Shown one piece after another: positions 1 to 8,092 of a stretch of 64,000 nt of DNA. Position 1 is the stretch's first letter. Each line of letters begins with the position of its first letter. A program made the position numbers and the translations under genes. Source of the stretch: Rhodopila globiformis. GTDB lineage: Bacteria > Pseudomonadota > Alphaproteobacteria > Acetobacterales > Acetobacteraceae. The notes below the pieces were generated by a model. The model made no database searches and had not been told where the DNA came from. It saw only the letters and a program-made list of their open reading frames with translations. The stretch spans positions 62,001 through 126,000 of the forward strand of contig NZ_NHRY01000139.1 in assembly GCF_002937115.1 (NCBI RefSeq), written 5' to 3'.

Positions 1-1
1 G

Positions 2-106
2 CAAGCGGTCCCGCTTGAGCCAGTTCTCCATCGGCTTCGGGCAAGCATAGCCCGCATGCAGGGCAAGCGGCTGCAGGCTGAGCGAAAGCCATCCCCCGAC
101 GAGTGA
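2..106 (+). CDS. Partial ORF upstream of a ParE-like toxin, possibly its antitoxin
   Basis: An open frame enters from the left window edge and ends at the TGA at 104-106. It overlaps the GTG start of the next gene by four bases (GTGA). About 34 codons are visible and the end is basic and polar (IARMQGKRLQAERKPSPDE). ParD-like antitoxin genes commonly overlap their toxin genes like this, so an antitoxin C-terminus is possible. No fold-defining motif is visible, so this rests on position alone. Confidence 0.3.
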   Translation, partial: QAVPLEPVLHRLRASIARMQGKRLQAERKPSPDE

Positions 107-405
107 TCTCGCTCAGTCCCGAAGCCGAAGCCCAGGTCGATCGGCTTATTGCCCACTATGAAGCAAAGAAACGGATTGCAGCCGCGGTCAATCTTTTGAA
201 TGCCCTTGAGCGAGCGAAACTTCGCATCGCCCGCGCGCCAGAGGCCGGACTGGAAGCGCCCCGCCCTTATCCCGCCCTGAAACGCTATGGCCGGCGTTGG
301 ATCATTGAAGGAAGTTACTGGATTTCCTACAGCCTGACGATGCCGCCGGTTATCTCGGGCGTTTTCTACGTCACAGCGGATATACCGAACCGTATGCTGC
401 CTTGA
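103..405 (+). CDS. RelE/ParE-family type II toxin-like protein
   Basis: The 100-residue protein has the size and layout of the RelE/ParE superfamily: an N-terminal SPEAEAQVDRLIAHYE helix, a second helix rich in Lys/Arg (LLNALERAKLRIARAPEAG), and a beta-sheet end containing YGRRWIIEGSYWISY and VFYVTADIP. Members act on ribosome-bound mRNA (RelE) or gyrase (ParE); the sequence does not say which. The GTG start was chosen because it overlaps the stop of an upstream frame by four bases, typical of an antitoxin-toxin pair. The antitoxin itself lies mostly outside the window. Confidence 0.6.
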   Translation: MISLSPEAEAQVDRLIAHYEAKKRIAAAVNLLNALERAKLRIARAPEAGLEAPRPYPALKRYGRRWIIEGSYWISYSLTMPPVISGVFYVTADIPNRMLP

Positions 406-462
406 TAAGCGCCCGGTGTCTCTACCCTTGGTGGCGGCGCGGGTCCACCTGACCCTGATGAT

Positions 463-705
463 ATGACAGGACGGGATTGTGCCACGATCATTCGCGAGCA
501 ACGTCGCCGGGATGATCGCATTCCGGGGCAGAACCCCAGCCTGAAGGACAGGCTCCCCACCATCCTCGCCGAACCCTATGGCGACGCGCTGCTGGCGGCG
601 GAGCGTGTGACCAGCCTGCCGGAGAGCAGCTTTCCCACAACATGCCCCTGGCCGTTCGAGCAGGTAATCGACGATGGGTTCTGGCCGGAGGCCGTTACGC
701 AATGA
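463..705 (+). pseudogene. C-terminal remnant of a DUF29-family protein
   Basis: The 80-residue frame ends in LPESSFPTTCPWPFEQVIDDGFWPE, matching the C-terminal signature of DUF29 proteins (Leu/Phe-Pro, Thr-Cys-Pro-Trp, Glu-Gln-Val-hydrophobic-Asp, Phe-Trp-Pro-Glu). The preceding NPSLKDRLPTILAEPYGDALLAAERVT also fits that family's second half. Full DUF29 proteins are about 140-150 residues, so the N-terminal half is missing and the ATG at 463 is probably fortuitous. DUF29 has no assigned function. I read it as a decayed gene beside the toxin-like gene. Confidence 0.6.
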
Positions 706-1149
706 CGCCCGACCGGTTCCGCGATTGTCCTGCCGCTCTTGATTGGCCGCGGTGCGAGCTTGCTCAGCGGCTGGGCGTGCAGCGCGACGACCGTGCGCCG
801 ATGGTCAGCCGGGACCGAACGGGTTGCCGAGGCGGCCGCGCGGTGACTGGAAAGTGCCGCGCAGCCGCTGCGACGCGAGCCAACGCCTGGCCGGATGGCG
901 TGAAGGCGGCCAGAGCTTCCGATCAACTGAAGCCGGCCCCTTCTCAAGAGCGGTCATCATGTCGGAGAGTGCAAACTCAACTGTCTTGGGCAAGTCAGCC
1001 CGCCGTCGGTCCGGCCAGCGTTTTGGCGGAAATCCTGGACCGAAGTCGTCATGCTGTTGGCAAGCAGTACCGGTCCCCTAGCGGCCAAACCTTGTCTCGA
1101 ATCTTGTCGAACTCAGCCGGGGTCACTGGGGCTGGCATCTCCCTATATC
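706..1149. other. Gene-free stretch, nothing recognised
   Basis: Several frames are open here on both strands, but none shows a recognisable motif, a good ribosome-binding site or family-like composition. I see no palindrome, tandem repeat or RNA signature. It separates the DUF29 remnant from the convergent GC-poor gene. Confidence 0.5.
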
Positions 1150-2658
1150 CTATTGGTGGTTCGCATAGATGTTTTGCCAAAGCTGCATGAACTCTGCCCG
1201 AAACAGAAAGCCATCAGCATTTTTGAGTTCGTCTTTGAAAAACCCGCGTACAATAGGAAGGAGGGCCCAGCTCTGCCTGTCCGGCTCAATGCACCTGCTC
1301 AAGATCGGATTAATACCGATCTGGCTAATAAGTTGGCTGATAATCTCGAACTCTTGGGCGGAGGCAATGATGTAGGGCATACTCTCAACGATAGAAGCTG
1401 GTACATCGGCCTTCGCCAGCAGCGTGCCGATATGGGCCGTCAGCATTTCGTTGACGCGTGGGCTGATAAAAAACCAGTCCTCTAGCGTCAAGATCAGCGG
1501 GTAAATTGGAAGGCCGTCCGGCTTCCATGAAGTCTGCCTATCGAGACTACGCCGAATATTCTGATAATGCTGCACGATGGCCATGGCCATAATGTTCAGG
1601 TCGCGATCGAGCGGTGCCGTTTCGGAACGGACCTTTGAGCCAACCGTGAGACGCTTCGCCTTCGCCTCTACAAAGAGATGGCCAGTGTGGTCGGAGACCG
1701 TCCAGTCAACGCCGTGCATCTTCCGCTGTCCAACAAAGTAAGGCTCCTCGGGCAGGATGGTGAACCTCGGCGGTTTGCACGTAAGCTTAATAATGTCGCC
1801 CACATAGTCTTGGAAAGACTCGCCGAACGGATTGCTAAACTCCGCGAGGCTCACAAGGTCGTAGAAAATGCCGCCCGACAGCCGTCGCATTAACCACCAT
1901 GGCATAGGGCAGAGAACACGATCAGGAAAGCTCGGGTCAACACTGATTAGGGGCCGTTTCTCGAGTGGATTTTGGCCATATGCCCAATCCTGGTCATAGC
2001 GTTGCTGAGCGACGATTTCGCGGCGGAGATCTGAAGTCGTACTTGTAAGTCTACTGAGCAGTGCAATCGACGCGTCGCGGGGAATTCCTAGAACCCCATA
2101 GTCCTGATTGATACTCATGCCCGAATTGTTTAGAAAGCTCCCACTAACGGCAGATCCGAGCAAAATGGCTTGCTTTATCGTCATGCCGAGCGTCTGGACA
2201 ACAAGCCGGTCGACGGCCTCGGTTCCGAATACCTTCAACGCTCGCATCAACGGGGCCGCCCCCGCGTCAATCTGCCATGGCCACTGCCGATGAGCGATGC
2301 GGTGCAAATCGCGTAGGACATCAGCCTGAGGGTCATGTCCCGTGGTGAAGGCGACATCCTCGAGGCGCCGAATATAGTTTATCGTGTTGGCGAGGTCGCT
2401 CCATTTCTTGAGCGTGCGCGTCCCATTTGTCGATGCGTTCAGCAACAGTTCCCTCGACAGGATGTCAAGATCCCAGGGATACAAATATTTGTTCAACGGC
2501 CCATGGGCGAGCGCCGGTCGGCCGGTCAGATAATCGGGCGGTAGCGGCCGATCATAGAGCAGGTCGAGCGATAGGCGCCAAATTTCCACTAAGCTCGGAA
2601 GCAGCGGAAACTTGCGCAGATGGTTCCGAAAGGGCTTATAATCGTCGAAAAAGGCCAT
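1150..2658 (-). CDS. Uncharacterised 502-residue protein with a PD-(D/E)XK-like nuclease signature
   Basis: I do not recognise the family. Residues about 278-290 read FGESFQDYVGDII, a helix with Glu/Asp like the one preceding many PD-(D/E)XK cores. After it come VDW (Asp ~318) and FVEAKAKR (Glu ~331, Lys ~333). The spacing Asp-x12-Glu-x-Lys is the usual catalytic layout of restriction-endonuclease-like folds. The flanking regions are helical and unlike any domain I can name. Base composition is clearly poorer in G+C than the neighbours (about half G+C in sampled lines), which suggests transfer. The ATG at 2658 was preferred over a TTG at 2682. A defence or DNA-processing role is only a guess. 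Confidence 0.7.
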   Translation of the reverse strand: MAFFDDYKPFRNHLRKFPLLPSLVEIWRLSLDLLYDRPLPPDYLTGRPALAHGPLNKYLYPWDLDILSRELLLNASTNGTRTLKKWSDLANTINYIRRLEDVAFTTGHDPQADVLRDLHRIAHRQWPWQIDAGAAPLMRALKVFGTEAVDRLVVQTLGMTIKQAILLGSAVSGSFLNNSGMSINQDYGVLGIPRDASIALLSRLTSTTSDLRREIVAQQRYDQDWAYGQNPLEKRPLISVDPSFPDRVLCPMPWWLMRRLSGGIFYDLVSLAEFSNPFGESFQDYVGDIIKLTCKPPRFTILPEEPYFVGQRKMHGVDWTVSDHTGHLFVEAKAKRLTVGSKVRSETAPLDRDLNIMAMAIVQHYQNIRRSLDRQTSWKPDGLPIYPLILTLEDWFFISPRVNEMLTAHIGTLLAKADVPASIVESMPYIIASAQEFEIISQLISQIGINPILSRCIEPDRQSWALLPIVRGFFKDELKNADGFLFRAEFMQLWQNIYANHQ

Positions 2659-2966
2659 GCCGTGCTTATCCAGTCCCAGCAACGATACAACACAGTGTCG
2701 ATCCTGTCACGGCGACGATTTATGGGCAGCTATAAGCTGGCCCTCATGACGGAAGCACCCAAGCGACCTTCAGCGTCAGACCGAAGCCTCTTCCCTCTTC
2801 AACTGAACGTATGTCAGATTTTCGCGCCCTCCGCCAAGAACCCGCCATTCCGCTTTCGGCCAACTAAAGACAAGGATAGCCAGGACAAGCCCGGCAATCA
2901 CACGAGGGCAACGGTCAACCACCGCGCCTGCCAGTATCGCGCCCTCCAGCCGAACCGCCGCACCGT

Positions 2967-5816
2967 TCACCCGAACCGTTGCAGCGTGTACCGCGGATCG
3001 ATCGCCTCGCCATGCAGGATGGCCGCCGCGGTCATTTGCCCCACAACCGGCCCCAGCGTGAACCCGTTGGCGGTCACCGCATTGTAGAACCCCGGCCGCC
3101 CCGGCGCCTCGCCCAGCAGCGGCGCGCGGTCGATCGCCGGCGCAAGCCCCGTCCACGCCCGCAGCATCGACAGCGCCGCCACCGCCGGCAGCGCCCGGGC
3201 GCAGGTCCACAAATTGCCCTCGATCGCCGTCCGCTGGTTGCGCGTCCAGCCGGTCGCCGCATCCAGGCTGCCGTACCACCCGCCGCCAATCAGCAGCCTG
3301 CCGTTGGCCTGCTGCTTCACCGACAGATGCCGGCCGGCCATCGCGACCAGGTGCTTCGTCAGCACCGGCGCCGCCTCGGTCACGGTCACCTGCTGCACCG
3401 TCCCCGCCACCGGCAGGTCCAGTCCCACCATCCGGCCAACCCGCGCCGCCCAGGCGCCGGTCGCGTTCACCACCCGCCCGGCCGAGACGGTGCCCTTACC
3501 CGTGGCCAGCGTCCAGCCGGAACCCGAGCGCTCGATCGCCGTCACCTCCGCCCCGCGCAACACCCGCGCGCCATGCGCCTTTGCCAAACGCAGCAGCGCC
3601 GTCATGGCACGCAGCGGGTCGCCGAAGCCCTCGCCGGGGGCGAACGCGGCACCCAGCATCCGGTCCGACACCGCGGGGGCGAGGTCGCGCAGCTCATTAC
3701 TGGTCAGCATCCGGGTGTCGATGCCGTAGCGCTTCTCCACCGCCGCCTTGCGGCGCAGCCAGGCGACCCCGGCCTCATCCTCGGCCAGCATCAGGCCGCC
3801 TCTGACGTGCAGGCCCAGGTCGTCGCCAGCTTCGGCGGCGATGTCCTGCCACAGCCCGATACCGCGCGGTCCCAGCGGCAGGGTATGGCCGGCCGGCCCG
3901 CCGTCGGCCGGGGTCTCGCCGGTGAAGTCGTAGGACAGCAACTGCACGTGCAGGCTGCCGGCATTCGCCGTGCTGGCCGCCATGCCGATCTCGTCACGGT
4001 CCAGCAGCAGGACGTCGGCGCCGTTCTTGGCGAGGAAGTAGGCGGTCGAGACGCCAACCACCCCGCCGCCGACGACCACGACGTCCGCCTGCCGCGCCGC
4101 CACCGGCTCGGCCGGCACGGCGTGCAGGTGCGCGGGCAGCGGCGGGTCCGCCACGACGTCCGCGGCGAATTCCGGCGCCTCCCGCATCACCGCGCCGATC
4201 GGCACCGGCCGCAGCGGGGCGCGGGGCGAGGCGAAGGCGACGTCCTCCTGCTTGTCGGGGCACAGTCGGCCGATGGTATTCGCGCAGAAGCGGCCCTGGC
4301 AGTCGCCCATGCCGGCGCGCGTCGCCTTCTTCAGCGCCGGCAGCGAGGTCACGCCGGCGGCGATCTGTGCCCGCAGCTCGCCCGCGGTGACCTCCTCGCA
4401 GCGGCAGACGATCGCCTCGTCCTTGATCTTCACCCGATCGGCGTCGAACACGAACAACAGCGACTGCTGAAATTCCTTGGCGCGCGCGACGGCGATCGCC
4501 GCCCGCTCCAGCACCGGGGCGTTGAAGCCGAGGTCGCGTGCCGCCGCCTGGCCGGTCAGCCAGCCCTGCCACTGCGCAATGCGGGCGCCGCCGATGACGG
4601 TGTTGTCGCCAGCCGCGAAGACCGTCTCGATCGAGGTGCGGCCGTCGTCATCCGCCTTGGTGGCGAGGTAGCCCGGGCCGACATTGACCCACCGGTGCGC
4701 CACGCCCAGGGCGCGGGCCAGGGTGTTCTCGGGATGGAAGCCGACGTTCAGGGCGACGACGTCGACCTCGAACCGCTGCTCGCCGGCGATGGCGACCTGC
4801 ACCCGGCCGTCGCCTTCCAGGCGGTCCAGCGCCGTTTCCCACAGCACCGGCACCTTGGCCTTTTTCAGTTCCCACAGCATCTCCCGCCCCTCGCGGAGCA
4901 GGTCGCCGCCCCACCAGGACATCTTGAAGACGTCAGGCCATTGCAGCATGCCGGGGTTCATCGCGCCCTCGATCACCGCCACCGGCTTGATGCCGCAGGC
5001 CAGCAGTTCGCAGGCAAGCTGCATGTTCAGCGGGCCGTTGCCGGCGAGCAGGATACGCTCCCCGGGCGCGACGCGATGGGAGCGCACCAGGGCCTGCAGA
5101 CCGCCGGTGGTCATCACCCCCGGCAAAGTCCAGCCGGGCACCGGGATCGGCGTCTCGAACGCACCAGTGGCGAGGATCAGCCGGCGCGGGCGATAGGTGA
5201 CGGACCGGCCGCGCACCACCGCGGCGATCTCATCCGGCGCGAAGGCGCCCCAGACGATGGCGTTGGATTCAATCTGCACGCCGGCGTTGATGGCCTGGCC
5301 GCGCAGGTCGATGCCCAGCCTGAATTTCCGGTCCGGCCTGAGATTGGTGTGGCTCGGCGCCAGCGGCCGGGCGAACTCGCCGCCGGGGGCCGGGCGTTCG
5401 TCCAGAATTACCACCGAGGCGCCGGCCCGGGCCGCGGCGATGCCGGCGGACAGGCCGGCGACGCCGCCGCCGACAATCAGGATGTCGCACGCGCGTTCCT
5501 CGGCGGCCGGCGCCGCTTGCGGCACGGCCAGAGTCTCGGGCGGCGTGCTGGTCACCGTGATGCCGTCCGCCGCCGGCGTCATGCAGGCGCGCTGGCCGGA
5601 CCGGCCGTCGATGGTGACGACGCAGTCGTAGCAGGCGCCATTGCCGCAGAACGCGCCGCGTGGCGCGCCGGACTGGGTGTGGCGGAGCGTGGTGACGCCG
5701 GCGGCCGCCAGGGCGGCGGAGATGGTCTCGCCCTCCAGCGCCTTGATGGTCTGGCCATCAAACTGGAAGGTGATGGATTGGGCGGCGGGCTGGATGTTTG
5801 GATGGGTCAGGCGCAT
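2967..5816 (-). CDS. Fused HcnABC-like FAD/[2Fe-2S] amine oxidoreductase
   Basis: This 949-residue protein carries four modules usually on two or three polypeptides. (i) A ferredoxin-like [2Fe-2S] domain with Cys57, 62, 65 and 78. (ii) A pyridine-nucleotide-disulfide-type FAD domain with GGGVAG at ~116-121. (iii) A BFD-like [2Fe-2S] domain (Cys471, 473, 506, 511). (iv) A glycine/D-amino-acid-oxidase-type FAD domain (GGGVVG at ~583-588, DAO fold to the end). Hydrogen cyanide synthase HcnABC and octopine/nopaline oxidases have the same parts as separate subunits. The substrate is probably a small secondary amine, opine or amino acid and cannot be told from sequence. No partner genes adjoin it. 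Confidence 0.85.
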   Translation of the reverse strand: MRLTHPNIQPAAQSITFQFDGQTIKALEGETISAALAAAGVTTLRHTQSGAPRGAFCGNGACYDCVVTIDGRSGQRACMTPAADGITVTSTPPETLAVPQAAPAAEERACDILIVGGGVAGLSAGIAAARAGASVVILDERPAPGGEFARPLAPSHTNLRPDRKFRLGIDLRGQAINAGVQIESNAIVWGAFAPDEIAAVVRGRSVTYRPRRLILATGAFETPIPVPGWTLPGVMTTGGLQALVRSHRVAPGERILLAGNGPLNMQLACELLACGIKPVAVIEGAMNPGMLQWPDVFKMSWWGGDLLREGREMLWELKKAKVPVLWETALDRLEGDGRVQVAIAGEQRFEVDVVALNVGFHPENTLARALGVAHRWVNVGPGYLATKADDDGRTSIETVFAAGDNTVIGGARIAQWQGWLTGQAAARDLGFNAPVLERAAIAVARAKEFQQSLLFVFDADRVKIKDEAIVCRCEEVTAGELRAQIAAGVTSLPALKKATRAGMGDCQGRFCANTIGRLCPDKQEDVAFASPRAPLRPVPIGAVMREAPEFAADVVADPPLPAHLHAVPAEPVAARQADVVVVGGGVVGVSTAYFLAKNGADVLLLDRDEIGMAASTANAGSLHVQLLSYDFTGETPADGGPAGHTLPLGPRGIGLWQDIAAEAGDDLGLHVRGGLMLAEDEAGVAWLRRKAAVEKRYGIDTRMLTSNELRDLAPAVSDRMLGAAFAPGEGFGDPLRAMTALLRLAKAHGARVLRGAEVTAIERSGSGWTLATGKGTVSAGRVVNATGAWAARVGRMVGLDLPVAGTVQQVTVTEAAPVLTKHLVAMAGRHLSVKQQANGRLLIGGGWYGSLDAATGWTRNQRTAIEGNLWTCARALPAVAALSMLRAWTGLAPAIDRAPLLGEAPGRPGFYNAVTANGFTLGPVVGQMTAAAILHGEAIDPRYTLQRFG

Positions 5817-6119
5817 GGGCGCTCTATGGCAAACATCACGCCCGGCTCCAACCCGTCATTTGCATGAAACAGCCTTGCTGGGACGGCTGCCGGAGAGTCC
5901 GCCCCCCATTCCCTCAGCCGTTGCAGACCGTGACGGGGCGAAAGGCAAAGGGTGTTCCGTCACGCTCCCGTGGAGTGGCATTTGCGGCGGGCGGCACTGC
6001 CGTCCGGGCGGCTCAAGGCGGCGGCGGAGCCTGGATTGGCGACCGCTCTCAACACGGAGAACGCGAAGGACCCCGGAGGGGTGTGAACGAGTCAAACAAC
6101 GAGGCGGCGCGTGCTGCCC

Positions 6120-6224
6120 TTAAGCGATCAGCAGGGCAGATGCGAGCAGGTCCGGGTCTATCGTGCGATGCACCGCGATCACCAGCCCGATGAGGCGGTT
6201 CGTCCGGTCCCGATCGGCCGGCAT
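6120..6224 (-). pseudogene. Truncated N-terminus of a GxxExxY-family gene
   Basis: The reverse strand encodes 34 residues including RTNRLIGLVIAVHRTIDPDLLAS. This resembles the start of GxxExxY proteins (N-x-hydrophobic-x-G, AxxVHxxLGPGLLES) and then stops before the name-giving motif. The upstream DNA (about 6230-6290 in reverse) has repeated gaag/cgaag units ending in a 'caacacgaag' core, the kind of simple repeat often seen ahead of this family. The rest of 5817-6435 holds only a related 'caacacggag' repeat at ~6050 and no other gene. Confidence 0.5.
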
Positions 6225-6435
6225 GGTCCGGTCTCCGTGGCGCTTCGTGATCCTTCGTCTTCTTCGTGTTGAAGAGTGCGAAAGGATAAGCGGGTACGAA
6301 CGGTTCCGGATGGCGTCGATGCCGGCCGCCAGAGATCCAGACCCATTCCCCCAGACCTTCGACCGCGGCCAAGGCGAAAGGCGGCGGGCCTTCCGCTCCC
6401 ACATCCAACAGGGTCGGCATTTCCGGCGAGCGGCG

Positions 6436-7287
6436 CTAGGCCGGCTGCCCGAGGAAGTGCAGGACGTGCCAGGTGAACTGGTCCGGGTCCTGCAGGAACG
6501 AGAAATGGCTCGTCTCCGGCAGGATCAGCAGGCCGGCGCCAGGGATTGACGCCGCGAGGTATTCGGTGTGCGGCCGCTTGATCGCCTCGTCGTGGTCGCC
6601 GTCGGCCACCAGCGTCGGCGTGCGGATCGCGGCCAGTTGCCGCGTGGTCCAGTTTGGCTGCGTCGCCCACATGCGGCTGATGGCATCGACGAAGGCCTGG
6701 TATTCGTTGGGCGTGGTGGACAGCGCCCGGTACTCGAGGCCCGCCCGGGCGATGAAGCGGGCGAAGGTCGGGTTCTTCTCGACGCCGTTGACCACGCCCG
6801 AGGGATCGCTGTTGGCGGCGAAGGCGAAGACCTTGGTCACCCGCTCCGGGTGGCGGATCGCCAGGTCGAGCCCCAGGATGCCGCCGTCGCTCCAGCCCAC
6901 CACCGCGGCCTTGGGTACCTTCAGATAGTCCAGCAGGCCGATCACGTCGTCCGCCATCAGGTCGTACCCGTACGGCCGGTTGTCGCGGGTGCTGCGGCCG
7001 TGGCCGCGGCTGTCGAGGACGATGACCTGGTACTGCTTCGCCACCACCGGCACCTGCAGGCCCCAGTAGTTCGCGTTCGCCAGGCCGCCGTGCAGGAACA
7101 CCACCGGCTCGCCCTGGCCGAACACTGCGTGCCACAGCCGGATGCCGTTGACCGGCGCGTAGCCGCTGCGTGTCGTTTCCGGCAGGGTGGGGGTGGGAGG
7201 CAGTTCCAGCCAGAGCGGCGGCCGTGCCCAGGCCAGCGGCATCGGCAGCAGGGTCATCGCGGCAGTCACCAATCGGCGTGATATCAT
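6436..7287 (-). CDS. Exported alpha/beta hydrolase
   Basis: The 283-residue protein opens with a signal-peptide-like stretch (MISRRLVTAAMTLLPMPLAWA), so it probably acts in the periplasm. The alpha/beta-hydrolase core follows: oxyanion-region HGG near 66-68, DSRGHGRS, and the nucleophile elbow GWSDGG (Ser ~133). The late strands supply an acid in ADGDHDE and a histidine in ETSHFS, completing the Ser-Asp-His triad. The closest general type is the proline-iminopeptidase/haloperoxidase-like hydrolases; the substrate is unknown. It stands alone between a GxxExxY remnant and a palindromic repeat. Confidence 0.85.
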   Translation of the reverse strand: MISRRLVTAAMTLLPMPLAWARPPLWLELPPTPTLPETTRSGYAPVNGIRLWHAVFGQGEPVVFLHGGLANANYWGLQVPVVAKQYQVIVLDSRGHGRSTRDNRPYGYDLMADDVIGLLDYLKVPKAAVVGWSDGGILGLDLAIRHPERVTKVFAFAANSDPSGVVNGVEKNPTFARFIARAGLEYRALSTTPNEYQAFVDAISRMWATQPNWTTRQLAAIRTPTLVADGDHDEAIKRPHTEYLAASIPGAGLLILPETSHFSFLQDPDQFTWHVLHFLGQPA

Positions 7288-7374
7288 GATGTTATCCGTC
7301 CGACGATCACACGGCGGACGCTAAACGAGGCGCAGGGGCTGCGGCAAGAGACCGGCAGCCGATCGTCTCTCTAT

Positions 7375-7453
7375 CGTCGTGGCCGGGCGTGTCCCGGCCA
7401 TCCACCCCCCAACCGTTGAAGCGCAGATGGCCGGGACACGCCCGGCCACGACG
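7375..7453. repeat. Dispersed palindromic repeat, copy 1
   Basis: Two perfectly complementary 27-base arms (7375-7401 and 7427-7453) with core ggccgggcgtgtcccggcc flank a 25-base loop. The single strand could fold into a very stable hairpin. The element belongs to a family with copies near 11.8, 25.1, 31.2, 41.8, 47.6 and 52.7 kb. It sits between the hydrolase start and a small-protein gene, and a half copy lies at about 7515-7541. Confidence 0.95.
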
Positions 7454-7545
7454 GTGAGGCAACGGACTGGGCACCAAATCCTTCTCCAACCGTTGCCCTA
7501 TCCTGATACGCACGGGGACACGCCCGGCCATGACGGAGGGGCAAC
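7454..7545. repeat. Shoulder of composite repeat with half-palindrome
   Basis: Read on the minus strand, this segment contains a half copy of the palindrome arm, then gcgtatcaggata and ggttggagaaggattt, then leads into copy 1. The same order, with a few changes, occurs on the plus strand at about 52573-52653 before copy 7. The mobile or repeated unit is therefore sometimes longer than the bare palindrome. Confidence 0.65.
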
Positions 7546-7588
7546 GGCCGCCGCCATGCCGGCGCCTGTGCAACACCGCGGACGGGCG

Positions 7589-7792
7589 TCAAAAAGGCGG
7601 GCAGTAGGCATCGCTCTCGACCAGCTGCAGCTTCCGGAATTCCTCGGCCAGCAGCTCCTCGATCAGCCGCTGCTCGGCGTCGGCGCGGACCTCCTGCAGC
7701 ATGTGCTGGAACCGCTTGATGTTCGTTTGTGCAACGAACCGTTCAAGCTGCCGGCTGGGCGTCATGGAATGGGAGGCGGCAGGCTCAGCCAT
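7589..7792 (-). CDS. Small hypothetical helical protein
   Basis: The 67-residue protein has a charged helical middle (IKRFQHMLQEVRADAEQRL, then IEELLAEEFRKLQ) and ends in AYCPPF. A good ribosome-binding site (GAAGGTGA) lies five to seven bases before the ATG, which supports real translation. I recognise no domain, and no membrane segment or signal peptide is visible. Confidence 0.6.
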   Translation of the reverse strand: MAEPAASHSMTPSRQLERFVAQTNIKRFQHMLQEVRADAEQRLIEELLAEEFRKLQLVESDAYCPPF

Positions 7793-8092
7793 GAGTCACC
7801 TTCGCGAATAAAGCTAAAGCGAAACGATGCCGGCGGCCATCAGGCCGGATCTCCGCCAGGTCACCCGGCGGCTACCATTGCAGTCTTCTTATGAAACCAA
7901 CCCCTCAAAGCGAACGCACGAGGACGTTACCGTGCGGGGGTGACGATTGCAAGGAGATCGGCGTCCAGGCCACGCATGCACCCATCGCCCGGCGCGCGCA
8001 GCCACCCATCACGGCAGACCCTCAAGGCGTCGCGCTTGACACCCATGCCCCCGGTGCCACGCTGCGGCAGCCATCATCCGGGAGGCACCACA
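7793..8092. other. Gene-free spacer upstream of the luciferase-like cluster
   Basis: This spacer lies between the divergent small-protein gene and the first monooxygenase, so it should carry promoters for both. I could not pick a convincing -35/-10 pair. An in-frame upstream extension of the monooxygenase exists, but its composition does not resemble the family and the ribosome-binding site points to the start at 8093. Confidence 0.5.

Noticed and set aside
642-1190. Plus-strand frames of 112-182 codons
   Set aside because: No family-like sequence, no good start site, and codons unlike neighbouring genes; the other strand is equally open.
2979-5867. A 962-codon open frame on the plus strand opposite the fused oxidoreductase
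   Set aside because: It is exactly antisense to a well-supported gene, is very rich in Arg, Gln, His and Gly, and has no domain; long antisense frames are common at this G+C content.
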